Under the pieces are notes generated by a model. It was not told the origin of the DNA. It saw only the letters and a program-made list of their open reading frames with translations, and searched no databases. 53,115 bases of DNA from contig JABANN010000206.1 of NCBI GenBank assembly GCA_013115125.1, forward strand, positions 1-53,115, given 5' to 3'. The position numbers and the translations under genes are program-made. Source of the DNA: Perkinsus olseni (Eukaryota > Perkinsozoa > Perkinsida). Below are positions 23,619 through 35,693 of this stretch, piece by piece (within the stretch, counting starts at the first letter, position 1; each line of letters starts with the position of its first letter).

Positions 23619-24618
23619 CTACCAGCTACGATTCTCTGGCTTCTGAAGGTACTGCCAGTGTGACGTAGGCTCCAGATCGACCAGGCAGGTATACTGTATT
23701 ACAAGACTGAATAGAGGGGGGCATCCATTGACGTAGAAGGAGGTAGCCCTCCTCCCTTGCCCTTCGTCCTTCGCCATCTGCCATGCTGTGTTGACCTCCT
23801 TGAACCCTGTGTCATCGGCAAGCAGCCAGTTACGGCAGTTGGCTATCCTAATAACGACAAGGAGATACCCTCACTCTTGGAACCCTGAGCGTACTTGTGA
23901 AAGTTCTTGATGTCATTATACGCTCCTTCTGCTGTATGGCTGCCGTCAACAAAGACGAGGTCGCAGCGCAGGTCAGGATACTTATCGATTATGTCTGGTA
24001 GTGCATAATAGCTGTCACCGAGGACGTACTCAAACCTGGATGGTGAAGGCAGTAGTGATCTAGTGGAGCCTGTTGATGATGACCTGTCCGGGAAGAGCTG
24101 TGCAGCGAGGCGTAAGTTGTGCATAGTGTACTCAAACTGGCCCAGGTCGAAGGTTATCACCCTTGCAGACGGGTTTGCTATGAGGAACACCTGCCGTCTG
24201 ACTAGTAGTCGACTAATTTCCAGTCTATGCCCCCCCTTCTCCCTACTGCTGCGCTGTGGCCAGCGTTGAAGCCTGTTTCGCAGATCGTGCTTATCCAGGG
24301 GGATCTTGCTACTTCGAAGAACATCTCCAGCTGGTAGTCAGACTTTGCTATGTTACCCTCGCGGTACATGAAATGCCTACGGGAAACCTCGTATCATGTA
24401 CACCTGAGCAGGCTTCACTATAGCCCACCTTCGACTCTCCCGATCGAACATGAGAGCCAGGGACCTGATACGGCAGGCTAGGCTCAGCTACAGTGACGTG
24501 ACGAAATCCACTTGGCATTGTCGAGAGTTGATACCCTCCACCAATCCTCAGCGGGCACCCGACTGATTTGTGACAAGAAGGCCAACAGAGGGAAGATGTA
24601 CAGTGTACAGGAAGGCAT
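23619..24618 (-). CDS. Class I SAM-dependent methyltransferase with an N-terminal signal peptide
   Basis: The Rossmann methyltransferase signs are clear: STICETGFNAGHSA (SAM-binding motif I region), VITFDLGQFEYT (acidic end of strand 2), and CDLVFVDGSHTAEGAYNDIK, typical of the Methyltransf_24/TylF-like group. Exon 1 begins MPSCTLYIFPLLAFLSQISR, a good signal peptide, followed by EDWWRVSTLDNAKW. Later exons join through GT-AG introns such as GTAGGG...GGCAG before VFLIANPSAR. The C-terminal half reads GFKEVNTAWQMAKDEGQG and ends near a WQYLQKPENRSW tail. Substrate unknown. A secretory or vacuolar location is inferred from the signal sequence. The splice between exon 1 and the MYREGN exon is not certain. 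Confidence 0.8.
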
Positions 24619-24864
24619 TGAGATGGACACACCCTAACTGGACCGCAGACCTTGCCGCTGAGCAGCACGAGGGAAAGCTCTGCCCCTTCCCCCCAATGAA
24701 CGCACAGGCAGGCTAGAGAGGTCGTTGTAAGTGACGGCCGTCCTGATCGTGGAGGGTCCCGGGCCAACAGAGGCATACTGAAGAGAATCCGAAAGTGGCA
24801 AGAGACTATTTTCCCTACAGCATGGTACGTAGTAGTAGCAGAAAGGTACAAAGGAAACTAGACA

Positions 24865-27630
24865 TTAGCATCTCTCGAAAACCTTATAAAGGTCATCCAA
24901 CTCCACCAATTTACGAACAATCGGTGACAGTGTTGCCTCGGCATTCGGTTCCCATCGATAAGGGGCCTTGAAAGGGGCGGGGTGCAACACGTACTTCAGC
25001 CATAGCTGCTGCAGGGGGTGCACCGTGATAGCGCCTGAAGGGAAGCTGGTGTATGCCACGTCGTTCTCCACAACCACGGCTCACTCGATGTTAGCTTGAT
25101 GCTTTCCTGCACAGCCCACACTCCCAATATCCGGCCTAGGGCATCCACTTGAGGGTCACTGATCTCTCCCTCGGGGACTTGAGCCCAGATACGGACCAAG
25201 AGCCTGGCAACAGCGACCTCAGCCTCAGCACTGTCGTCCGGGAACGGCACGAGGACGTCTGGTACTCTCTCGATAACCTGGGATGGGTAATGGCGTCGAC
25301 GAGAGCCTTAGCAGAGGTACTCACCACACCTGCCTCGCTGTTCGAGTTCAACACTAGCCCAACCTCAGCAACCAGTGGGAGTATTTCCGGTGTCGTGAGC
25401 CTGTTGGCGATGATACGTGCCTTAGAAGGGTCCAGGGAGAGGCTGTCAACCAGTATAGCATCCATATTAAGATGCAGGTTGGTGACGTCTCTCGATAGGG
25501 AAGGGCTACCCCAACGACTCAATACCTGATCACAGACAATGGTAGCGCCCTCTCCCGTGTAGGCTTACTTGCTGATAGGCTGCCTCCATAAGGACCGGGC
25601 CCCCTTCTACAAGGAAGAGCCCCCTCTTGTGCTGTACCAATAGCCGCAACTCTTCCTTATCATCATCGTCCAATGGCCCAACCCACACACTATGGGTGAG
25701 CGAGGCGGACAGATTCTCACTTGAAGAAGTCCAGGCCGCTTCAAGCAACACTCTAGCATTCCCACAGTATCTCGCGACCGATATTCCCTTCTCGCCATCG
25801 GTCTCACCACCACCATCATCATCAGAGGGCTGTTGCTGTTGCGTATACATGTGCATGGTAGTGAGGGATGCCTGAGTACTATCCACCCGAACTGGTGCCG
25901 CACTAACCATACTTGCGGAGGATGACGAAGAAGAAGGTCTTGGTCTCTTGCTGCTGCCGACCGCCGCAGTGTCCCCTTGTGATCGCCGACTAGTGACTGG
26001 TACCGTGTAGGTTCTAGAATAATGATGACCCTTGAGGGTGGCATCAAGGAGAGCTTGAAGCTCCTCAATCAGCGACTCCATATGGCTGATGGTGACGTCC
26101 TTCTTAGTAGGGTGCACGTTAACATCGACATTCTCTCCAGGTATATTGAAAGACAGGTGTACCGCGGCGGGCTTCTGACCTTTCGGAAGATACCTGTCAT
26201 AATCATACAGTCACCTGCCCAGCCTCAGTGCGACCAGGGCTACAATCCGGAGAGCATTGAGATGTAGAGCCTCATCACCGTGGATAGTGAGGGCTTCCTA
26301 CCTAGAGTATGTATCTCCTATAGCCTTCCGTAGGGGCGTACACTCGACAAGCCTCCCATTCATAAAGATGGTGCACCATCCACCGGTAGAGCCTAAGGTA
26401 GGAGGCACACAAGCATAGGCTATGACGGCCTGCGGATGGTCTTACCACCAGAGTAAACGGTATGGCGTTGAGAGCCTCTGTAGTAGGTAGCAGAGTTGCC
26501 GTGAGTGAGGAAGCCTCGTACTGATGCTGTGTAGGCTCCCCCACCAACTTCAAGATCAGTGTCGGGCAGTGCTATAAGGTCCTTAGCAACTCGGTCACCG
26601 AGAACGAAATGCAGCACCTTCATCTGCTCGTCAGCTTCCCCACCTAGCGCGGATATGAACCGAAAGAATGTGCCTGTATCCTACCGGGACTGGACATATC
26701 CGCCGAGCCATGGCGGGCATTGCGACACGTGAAGGCTATTGTGTAGTACTCAGCAGCGAACCGAGAGACCTATCGAGTTATGTGCACCCGAGGGACCATA
26801 GCTGATGTTAGTACAAGGTCCACGATACGGGCGTACTCCTCCGACTGGGTACTCATAAGAGAACGCCTGCGGGTGGGTAGATTATAAAAAAGGTCAGTGA
26901 AGTGGACTGAAGGAAATATCCTTCCTTCCCGCCGGCATCAAAACGCTCTTCACGGTACGTACTTGTACTCCCTGGAGTAGCAGCAGTGGGTTGGGCAGCA
27001 CCAACGGGCTCCCCGTCCATGTACTCACACCGGTACCCTACACACCGGGAGTCCTAAATGGAACTTCTGCATCGAAAGATACTGTACATTCCAGGGCTAC
27101 GGTCTACCGCTACCTCCGTCATGGTAGTGACTGTGAGCCTCGCTACATGGGATATGGACGCCAGTGCCTCTCCACGGAACCCATGGGTCATGATGCTCTG
27201 GAGGTCTTCGAAAGACCGCAGCTTAGAGGTCGTGAAGCGTCTGAGAAGTAACAAGCCGGGCTGCAGTAGAGTAGCTGACTGCTGCTGCTCCTGCTGCTGC
27301 TGCTCGGAAGTAGTATACTTGCAGAGTATTGGGAGGTCCTCCTTCTGTATGCCACAGCCATTGTCAGAGACAGTCACTGCACCGTTGGCGCTGAAGAGGA
27401 CCTGTGGGCTGTTGGATAACTGCACTCACATGACCGAAAGCCAGCGAAACCTGTATCCTGGTGGAGCCAGCATCGATACTGTTCTCTATAAGCTCCTTCA
27501 CGGCATTCACTGGTCTGGCCACCACTTCCCCTGCTGCTATCCTATTCACAACGACATCCGGTAGCTGTACGATCGGACGAGGCTTCGACGGCCGATGCTC
27601 CGTGAGGGCTGCCGGGCTAGACTGTGCCAT
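24865..27630 (-). CDS. MLH1: DNA mismatch-repair protein MLH1 (MutL homolog)
   Basis: MLH1 forms MutL heterodimers that act after MutS recognises a mismatch, and in meiotic crossing-over. The GHKL ATPase is complete: [43 protein letters not shown], and [13 protein letters not shown] leading to [14 protein letters not shown]. The C-terminus ends exactly as in MLH1 orthologues ([11 protein letters not shown] before the stop), which separates it from PMS1/PMS2. The middle is long and low-complexity (Ser/Gln/His-rich, around 25500-26100). An apparent Gln-rich insert before RFTTSKL is a 78-nt intron (27241-27318) that carries CAG repeats. The start is an ATG just before [15 protein letters not shown]. 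Confidence 0.96.
27241..27318 (-). other. MLH1 intron carrying CAG repeats
   Basis: This intron runs GTATAC...CTTCTCAG. Read through, it would add a Gln-rich insert, but removing it restores CKRFTTSKL, the conserved MLH1 sequence. Its length is 78 nt, a multiple of three, and it has no in-frame stop, so retention would silently lengthen the protein. Confidence 0.75.
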
Positions 27631-27711
27631 ACTGAGTAAGAAGTAATAATACAGAACATAAACCCCCAGGACACCAGGCCAGCTGTGCTTCAGAAACTTG
27701 TCTTCAACACT

Positions 27712-29377
27712 CTACGCAGGCGAGATGGTGGCTAGGTGCCTCAGTGGCTCTCGAATGGTCCTCTCCCGAGTGAAGAGGTGCCGTATATACCGCAATTCCT
27801 CCCTCCAGTGTAGGTCAGGCTGGGCCTTCTCCAACCAGTATCGGAGGGCATGGGACATCTGATATCATACAGAGGCCTCAAACAGCCCCCACAGCCACCA
27901 CCTAACTTACCACGCCCGACGACATGACCAGCTCAAAGCCTGCCTCTCCTTCAGAGGTAGGAAGCAGCGTGAGTACACCACTCTCGACCAGTATGCCAAC
28001 CAGCTTGTTGCTCTCTCTCAGGGTCTCCCACGGGCCGACACTCTTCAAGGAGGCGCCCTCCGAGCCGAGGAGTTGCACTAACTGGCAGGGGATGGGATGA
28101 ATGAGGGCAGCGATGCCCCAGCCCAGATTACGTAGCGTACGGTTTCGTTGATCGTGAAGATATAATCAACCCTCGGTCCGTCGCGCAGGCGGACGATATC
28201 CGGGTGGGCCAGGAAGGTCATCCAGCAGTTGTTAGCCTACAGACACCTTGACCTCCGACCAGCGTGGGCTAGCTCTTACCACGCGAATCGCCGAGGATAG
28301 ATCACCACCCCCACAGACGTCCTTCCAGTGGCCAAGGCGTCCAAGGATGACGGGTGACAGCGTGTCGAAGTATGGTATCGAATCAGCGTAAAGACCAGCG
28401 AGTAGAGACACTGCAAGAGGTGAGAGCTTCCACGCGTGTGATTGGAAGAGGTTGACTAACCGTCAGGGTCCTCAATGACGAGAGAATGGTCGCAGTACTC
28501 CAATTGCGTAAGGGAGTCAGACTCCATAACCAAAGGAACGCCTTTATCCTGCAGAGCTACTCGAAGGTCCCTGAGGTAAAGAGAGAGGTGTCCCTCTTCG
28601 CCGCGTTAGCGATAACTACTCAAGGAAAGCCTCCCCCCGACCAGAGTTGTTCAACCATCGTGACCGTCGGAGGAGATCAGCATGCAGGATAACCACTGGA
28701 AGCTCCACCGACTGGCCTACGAACTAGCGGAGTCCAGACAGAGACGTACGAGGCGCCAGCATTACAGTAGGATGCGATGGCCTGTGGATCATCACCGGAT
28801 AGGATATCAGTCCTGTTAAGCTCATCGATGAAAACATCAAAATTGTAATGGCAGTACCTAGCCGAGCGTCGGGGTCCGGCGACAAGGTTCAGAAGCTTAC
28901 CGTTGCATGTCTATGACTACACACTTGTATCGAGACTCTTCCATAGCCTTCTCGAGTACAGTCGTCTTACCTACTCCTGGCGGACCATAAACCTACATAG
29001 TAATGAACCATAGTTCTTCAACCTCAGCAGAAGCAGCAGTATGCATCGACCTACACCGTAAGGCCTCCCTTCCGTCGCCTCGAGGGCACTACGTATCTCC
29101 CTAACATCATCTTCTCGGTAAATGTAGTTCCAGGTCACAGGAGACTGGAGAGGCGGCAGGTCAGTCGTCCGGTCCAACAACAACCTGAACCGTACACCAA
29201 TGCCCCTCGTGAGAGTGCAGTTGTGCGTCATCATCACGGTTTGGGCTTTTCCGGTTTAAACGCTGGTCCAAGTGCCCGACTTGCAAAACACCGAGCAGAG
29301 GCCTGGAGCGACCTAGCTACCGCTATGCAAGGCTGCCGAGATCCTGTCTGGAGAAGCGACGGTAAGGCGGCATGCAT
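27712..29377 (-). CDS. Mitochondrial P-loop ATPase (AAA+/ATPase_2-like)
   Basis: Exon 1 encodes a typical mitochondrial presequence: Arg/Ala/Ser-rich, MHAALPSLLQTGSR then SLQASARCFASRAL. It is followed by LPPLQSPVTWNYIYREDDVR, then Walker A VYGPPGVGKTTVLEKAME and Walker B FDVFIDELNRTDILSGDD. A strand with arginines follows (VILHADLLRRSRWLNNSGRG, sensor-like). The C-terminal half is largely helical and ends LRHLATISPA. Eight or more exons join in phase. The intron GTACGC...CTGCCAG near 28080-28140 resolves an apparent frameshift. The fold suggests an ATP-driven remodelling or regulatory protein in the matrix; no substrate can be inferred. The gene lies 81 nt upstream of MLH1 on the same strand. 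Confidence 0.78.
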
Positions 29378-29678
29378 TAATAGTGAACTGATGAAGCGGA
29401 GTCATTGAGGGCGTTGTAGATGACCAACCGTCTCCACCATCACCATTGACTGAACTAGAAAATACGAAATGCAGTAAAATATTATTACTATTGTAACTAA
29501 CTTAAAATGATCATCACGCAGACATTCATGAGTAAATCAATCGTATGGAGAGCAATGGTGGTGGTGGTAAGCAGCCTCGAGCTCCCTCGAGGACGACCAG
29601 AGGCAACAACTCCCAGGAATAGAATACAAGCATACACAGGACATGAAGGCTACTATTCTGATACTATGATACTCGGTA
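29378..29678. other. 300-base gap, nothing recognised
   Basis: This holds the promoter or leader side of the P-loop ATPase gene and the 3' end of the small membrane-protein transcript. It is partly AT-rich (29457-29505). No gene is supported. Confidence 0.5.
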
Positions 29679-30160
29679 TTATAGTGGCCGAGGAGCTCCC
29701 ACCAGCGCATCAGGCCCCCCGCCTGTTGCATCATCGCCTCCTCTTCGAGCCTTGCCTAGGCCGAGAAGCTTCTTCAGCCTACGACATACATACCACAGAC
29801 AGATGTAGGTGTACACCAGCTTCTGAAAGAGTAGTGATAATCATAGTACCAGAACAACAACAACAACTCATCAATCGTCTGTCTCACTACCTGTAGAAGC
29901 TTGTGTCTCACTGACGGTAGTGTAAGTAGTAGTAGAAGAGTACACCCGAGCGCTATGGTCCATGGTAGCAGGAGGAGCATCATATTCTGATCATCACCAC
30001 CGCATACTCAATAATGTTAACCTCTCACACGTACATCGCTCCGCCTCGGTAGGGCAGCACGATTGCCGTTAGTAAGGACTATCCCCGTGATCTGTACATG
30101 CTCAGCGGGTTGTATGGAAGCAGCAGCGCCTTCAAGGCTACCATTGCCAAAAAGGGACAT
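29679..30160 (-). CDS. Small single-span membrane protein
   Basis: Three short exons join in phase. Exon 1 is MSLFGNGSLEGAAASIQPAE through RRSDVR. Exon 2 follows a GTGAGA...GATCAG intron and contains a strong hydrophobic span (MMLLLLPWTIALGCTLLLLL). Exon 3, after a GTAGTG...TTTCAG intron, is basic (WYVCRRLKKLLGLGKARR) and ends Gly/Pro-rich. This gives about 110 residues with one membrane span and a basic flank. No family recognised. It lies downstream of the ABC transporter gene on the same strand. Confidence 0.55.
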
Positions 30161-30413
30161 GAAAACTAAGGGGCCTGCTCAGAAGCCAAGTCGTGTGAGA
30201 AGAGTAACTCTAGCAGACCTCTGCTGTTCCCTGGAAACAAGATGTACGGTAGTAAGCACAATATCATCCCGACCTAGCAGTGCCACTGTCGATAGCTGCA
30301 CAACAGCGAATGCTATCACAGGTCCGAGGCCAGGCCGGGCAAGAATATGGGGCAGAAAGTTCATTGAGCGTGCTCCGAGCACGGTGCTCGTGCAGAACTG
30401 TATCCAGAGGCGG

Positions 30414-33400
30414 TCACGCATGAACAGGGTGGGGTACTTGCTTAGTCTGATTACTGCTGCTGCTGTTGTCATCGCTGGACATTGAGTGAAGGTCCACATC
30501 GATACCCCTCTGCTGTTTCTCCCAGAGATCGCGATACCTAGCAGATGAGTAGTAGGAGGGATGCACCACAGAGAAGTTGCGGTACTTCCCATTAGGTATC
30601 TTGATTAGGTCCTCATGAGTACCCTTCTCGACAAGCTTACCGAACTCCAGTACCTGCTCGAGTGGGCATGCACGGGTCGTTCTCTGGACGTTTATTTCCT
30701 ACCACAATCTGATTGGCATGTCTAATAGTCGACAAACGGTGTGCGATGACGATGGTTGTTCTGTTCTCCCTAAGGTTGGCTAATGCCGTCTGCACGGCCT
30801 GCTCGGTAGCTGAGTCCAACGCAGAGGTAGCCTGCCAGCAACAACAGCCTCTAGCCTCTAGCCTCCAGGAGCACGGATTGCAAAAGGCGGTTATGTACCT
30901 CGTCCAACAGCAGTATCGGGGTATCTTTCAACATGCATCTGGCTATCGCCAACCTCTGCTTCTCTCCACCCGATAGCTTCAGCCCCCTCTCGCCGACGAC
31001 CTACCAACCAGAGAACTGTATGCATCAGGAGCCATGGCCGCCGCCATACCGTATTCATGCCATCGAGCTGCTGCTCAATAAGCTGGTCCAGCTTGGCCTT
31101 GCGGGCCACTTCCCAACACTCTTCGTCCGTGGCATCCAACCGACCATACCTGAATGCTTGCGAGTGGTGGTAAGAGGAGGGAGCGACCTACCGTATGTTA
31201 TGAATGATGGTGTCGTTGAATAGCACTACGTCCTGGGGCACACAGCCTATCTGTGCCCTCAGGCTCTTCTGGGTTACATCCCGGACATCATACCCGCCAA
31301 CACGGACTGCACCATCATCAACATCAACGAAACGGAACAGCAGTCTGAGGAGAATGAGGAATTTCAAAGACCTGATTAACAAATCAGGCCGACAGATGAC
31401 AGGCCCACCTCGAAACTGTCGTCTTCCCAGAGCCCGTGACTCCGACAATTGCGGTGGTCGTGTTCTCCGGCACTACGAAAGTGCAGTCCCTCAAGGATCG
31501 CGAGTACTACGGCAAAGGGTAGGTGAGGATCGACAGAATGAGGACAGAACAAGACTCACTGGCTGCCTGCGATACTTGAAGTAGACGTGGTCAAACACCA
31601 GGAGATTCTGTACGGTATTCGGCTGAATCCGCTGAGGGAGAGTGGCTGAACCCTTACAACACGACAGCGATAGTCGGCTTACCAATTCAATCGCACCGGC
31701 CTTATCTTTCACGTCATGAGGCTCCTTCAAGAGCTGACCGAAGGACTGCATGTCGATGATGGAGTTGATTACCATGTTGTAGATGGTCCCTAGGGAGTAG
31801 ACGATCAGTCTAGCATGGAGCGAACAAGTGCCCACCTAGCCAGCTCAGGGGAGCGAAGAGATTGAGGACATATGCATTGACAGCAACGAAAGCACCTGAC
31901 TCGAAGTTGGTGTGCATCGTCGTCGGGGCTGCGGCGGCGGCTGCTGCTTACCTATATCGGTATGATCCACAAGGGACTCATCGGCCATGAGAAGAAGGGA
32001 CACGATAGTTGTAGCGCAGATAACGAACTAGAACAGACAACAGTGAGCAGCAGCCAGTCCTCTCCGGTCTGTAGTGCTTACAACTTGTGCAACATTGAGG
32101 ATACTAAGGGAGGCCTGCGTCATCATACTGTATGCCTGGAACCTGAATACGTCTGCTTACAGAGACAGCTCTGAATACGCATGGACACGGTTCCGAGGCC
32201 ACGGTTCCGCTGCTCAGCTGCTCACTGAGACACGGCCTTGGTGAACTCCATAAGCTCGTAATCCTCATTCCCGAAGTATCTGACACGTACAGGGCCTCCC
32301 AACAACCCCAGCATTGGCGGAGTAGGACTTGATAGTCTCGTAGTTGGTGAGGGAATCGTTGAGTCTATCATGCAGCTCGTTATCGTGTACCATCGTCCCT
32401 TCTCTGAACTTCTTACGCCATATAGTGACCTTTACTGTGATGTAACTGCCGGGGATACTGTAGCATCAATGGCAGCAGCGGGCCCTAGGGTTCTCACATG
32501 TAGACCCCGAGGGCTAGGAGACAGGTAGCTGCCAGACGAGCGTTGTTAAAGTGTATCGTGAAGATGAGTGTAACAGCAACACACTCAGCTAGGGTCGGCA
32601 CCAGGTACAGGAATAGATACTGACAACGAAGGAATGATACCAACGTGGCACCAACCGTTCCACCTGCATCATCATCTGGGCAGCTTGCACACCACGAGTA
32701 AAGCTCCGTACCTGCCATGACGGTGAAGAAAATACTTTCGATAGCTGGGGGTCATCCCACAGTGTTGCCGGTCTTCTTTCTAATGTGCCAGTCGAGGGAG
32801 AGCTCATGGAGATGCTTGAACGTCAGGTTGGCAATCTCTACGTATCTAGAGGCTACTCGGTGGCCCAGGACCAGCCACTGCTCAATAGTGAGGCTCACGC
32901 GCTCTGTTGTACGCTGATGTACATTAGGGACTGTGCCTCCTTCAAGGACTTGGACAAGGCTGTGAGGAGGGCATAAAGGACGATATACCAGATGAGGGAA
33001 CTCGATAGTTCCGGGGACCTGGCAGATGAAAGAGTCGAGTGAGCTTCTATGATGGCCGAAGGACTACTTGCTGCTGAGTAGTGCCGTGAGCTCGTTAGTA
33101 GCATAGGCTAGGTATAGAGGGGATATAACGTTGCAGATCTTGGACAGAATCACACAGAACCAGGTACCCACGGCCCGACAGCGATTGATGAAACTGATAT
33201 CATTACCATACTTGCGGTCCCCAAACATCCTCACTATCCTACACTTTGTGACTGACATCCTCTCCAGTGGCTGTGGCAGGGGTAGTCGGCCAGAAGTAGG
33301 GCTTCAACACCTGGGGAGAGGATCTCCTCCACACCACCATCAACCTATTCCTCACTTTGAGAGTCTCCCACATCCCCAAGCCCTCAAAACGATACTGGGG

Positions 33401-34277
33401 CTCAGCCTCCTCCAGCGCACCATCAGCGTTGCCATTCTCCGCGTTATTAAGTAGGGAGTTCTGAAATTCCTGTACGTGATCTATTACCTGCGATAACAGT
33501 CAGTACTCGCCGGCTCCTGGCCGAAATGAACCCCTACTGCTACTACCCCGAGCGTGTTCTGCAGTCTATTGATGAGGACTATGTCGACGAGACAGACCAG
33601 CAGCTCGAACCCTAGCAAGCCCATCAAGCTCAACTCTTGCATACGCGGCTGAGGGAAGGGACACCACAGACTACACCACACAACTAGACTTCTCCCACCT
33701 ACCATCAGAGCGGCCTTAAACAAGATGAAGGCGATACAGAAGCCACAGAAGGAGTTGGTCAATTCTAGTTTACCTGATCACCAACGGTACCATCAGGATG
33801 TAGTGTGACGGAGCCCTACGTTGCGAGCCGGAGCACGTAGCAGCCGCGATGAAGCGTACGGCGCATAGCAGCCAGATATCGACCGTACTCAAGGAGGGGT
33901 TGTAGGCTGTGGCTACGTCCAAGTAAAACTAACAGAGGCTAGTACCCCAGGGGAAGGTGATGCTGAGTACTCACCCATGCCCCTAGACTGCCATGCCACA
34001 CGATCTCCAATAGCCCAAGCACGATGATATCAACGACCTCAGCTAGTAGGAAACAGCGGCTGTAGAGTGACCGTCGAGCTGACAGCTCTTCGGAATACTG
34101 AAGAGACCGGTGAATCGAAGAGTGGGCACATCCGCCTTTCGGTACCTTAGCCAAGGCTTCCTGGCTCATCCGGCCCTCTAGGCCATCGTCATGATGGTTG
34201 TCTCCTTTGGGCGGCAGACCATAACGCATACCACCGAAACGGCCCCCTCCACCGCCACCTCGACCACCTCCCTTCAT
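30414..34277 (-). CDS. ABCB-type half-transporter (HMT1/ABCB6/ATM1-like)
   Basis: One membrane domain is followed by one nucleotide-binding domain. The N-terminus is Gly/Arg-rich ([20 protein letters not shown]), then several extra hydrophobic segments precede the six-span core (about 33800-31900), as in HMT1/ABCB6. The NBD shows [13 protein letters not shown] (Walker A), [17 protein letters not shown] (signature), ILLLDE plus ATSALDS (Walker B and D-loop), and [15 protein letters not shown] (H-loop). These ABCB transporters move glutathione conjugates, porphyrins or metal-thiol complexes out of mitochondria or into vacuoles; the substrate here is unknown. A Ser/Asn-rich tail follows [16 protein letters not shown]. 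The gene has many short introns. Confidence 0.9.
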
Positions 34278-34480
34278 TGTGTAGTATAATCAACAGAAGA
34301 GAAACTACAGTAGTCCTACCGGTACGACCCACCGAGACTAACACTATTCCGAGTCGTGTCGAGAAACTCAGGAAAGGGTATAGGGCTGAGGAAAGATAGG
34401 AGGAAGAGCATTAGAAGAAGTATAACTGGAAGTGTATACGATTATGGTACTTTATGGTATGGGAATCACTCAGACCTGTT

Positions 34481-35557
34481 TCACATAGTATCATCCATCC
34501 CACTAGAGTTACTTGGTAAATTGACTATGTACTTATAGGCTGCTGATAATACTACAACCTCAGGCACTGTCTTCAGTATGAACACACCTAGCCCTCGGAA
34601 TAGGGTAATATTCAGCCCGCCCCAAGGCAGTCCGGCCATCATCCTCCTTCGTACGCTCTCCACAGGGTAGGTTGCTACGCTTGCTATGGCGCCAGCCACA
34701 CCACCTGCTATCACTGGATCACGGATCCTATCTTTACAGTACCCGTACGCCTGAACGGTGAGAAATTTCAACGCGAACCACGGAAGAGGCGCGTCGCTTA
34801 CGGTCATCGCAACAGCAGAGTAGATGGGAGCTGCCAGTAGGCTAACGCCAAGGCCACGGTAGAGATCCCGCAGGCGGGTGATGGGCAGTCGTGAAGGCAT
34901 GCCCATGACCAGCCGTCGGGTGTACCTAACAGCAGCCGTGCTATCATCGCCACACTATACCATCAGTTCTATTACAGGACATCCACAGGATACATGACCA
35001 TCATAGCGGCTGCTCCTGATAGTATGGTCGACGCTAGGCCTTGCCCTTTGGTATTGCTATCCAGCACCGGCCGAAGATGACAGTGGTACCTAGGGCCGAG
35101 CGATGGGCTGATGATGCATAGGTATTGATGAGCCTACAGATAATGGCGTATCCAGGTGGTGCCGGCCATATGAAGGAGGTGTATATGTACTGCAGTGTAG
35201 TGATGGCCTTGGGCACTTCTCAACACACTGCGCACGGTGGGGAAGGCTCTATCGGCCTTCGCGATTGTGGACGTTTGTAACTGTATGGTAGTGTACTATC
35301 ACTACTACTACATGGTAACCCACTATTACCAGTATTCTAGCCCTATCAGCAGGGGCACTGACCAGCTTGGCAGTGAGGGCAGCCAGACCGTGTGAGAACA
35401 GACTCGCATAGAACATGCGTTCCTCAGAAGGGATCTCGGATGTTGCCGCAGCAGCTGTGGCCCCCAGGGATGTAGCTTTTGGTGAGGGTATGCCCCCCGT
35501 CATGACCGACCTTGGGTACCACGGGCTGCTGCTGCTGTCCTTAGACTGCTGACTCAT
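34481..35557 (-). CDS. Mitochondrial carrier family (SLC25-like) protein
   Basis: The first carrier signature is seen in the N-terminal exon (LSAPADRARIL-type, P-x-[DE]-x2-R) after a Ser/Pro/Thr-rich leader of about 45 residues. A middle exon has VRSVLRSA and Trp/Pro segments. The C-terminal repeat has GGVAGAIASVATYPVESVRR, then GGLNITLFRGLGVFILKTVP. The usual form has three repeats and six spans, moving a metabolite across the inner membrane. Middle splice sites are unsettled, so the second repeat is not fully traced. The substrate cannot be named from contact residues that I can see. Confidence 0.8.
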
Positions 35558-35693
35558 CGTCCTGTACGCCTTACACCCTCACCCGGTCGGATATTAAAAC
35601 TGAAGCAGAGAGCCCGTCTCGCAGCTACTCGGGAGGCAACACAGAGTTAGCGTGCATAATAGAGAAACGTTAAGGCGACAATCCGATGATGGC

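Noticed and set aside
24348-24851. Long minus-strand frame of 167 codons overlapping the start of the methyltransferase
   Set aside because: A different frame supplies a signal peptide and leads by splicing to the SAM-binding exon. The longer frame has no family features.
27241-27318. Gln-rich insertion in the MLH1 ATPase domain
   Set aside because: Removing it as a GTATAC...CTCAG intron restores the conserved CKRFTTSKL sequence.
28050-28160. Apparent frameshift in the mitochondrial P-loop ATPase gene
   Set aside because: A 59-nt pyrimidine-rich GT-AG intron (GTACGC...CTGCCAG) joins the two frames in phase, so no mutation is needed.
30063-30485. Plus-strand frame of 140 codons
   Set aside because: It is antisense to the 3' end of the ABC transporter and to exon 1 of the small membrane protein, with no motif of its own.
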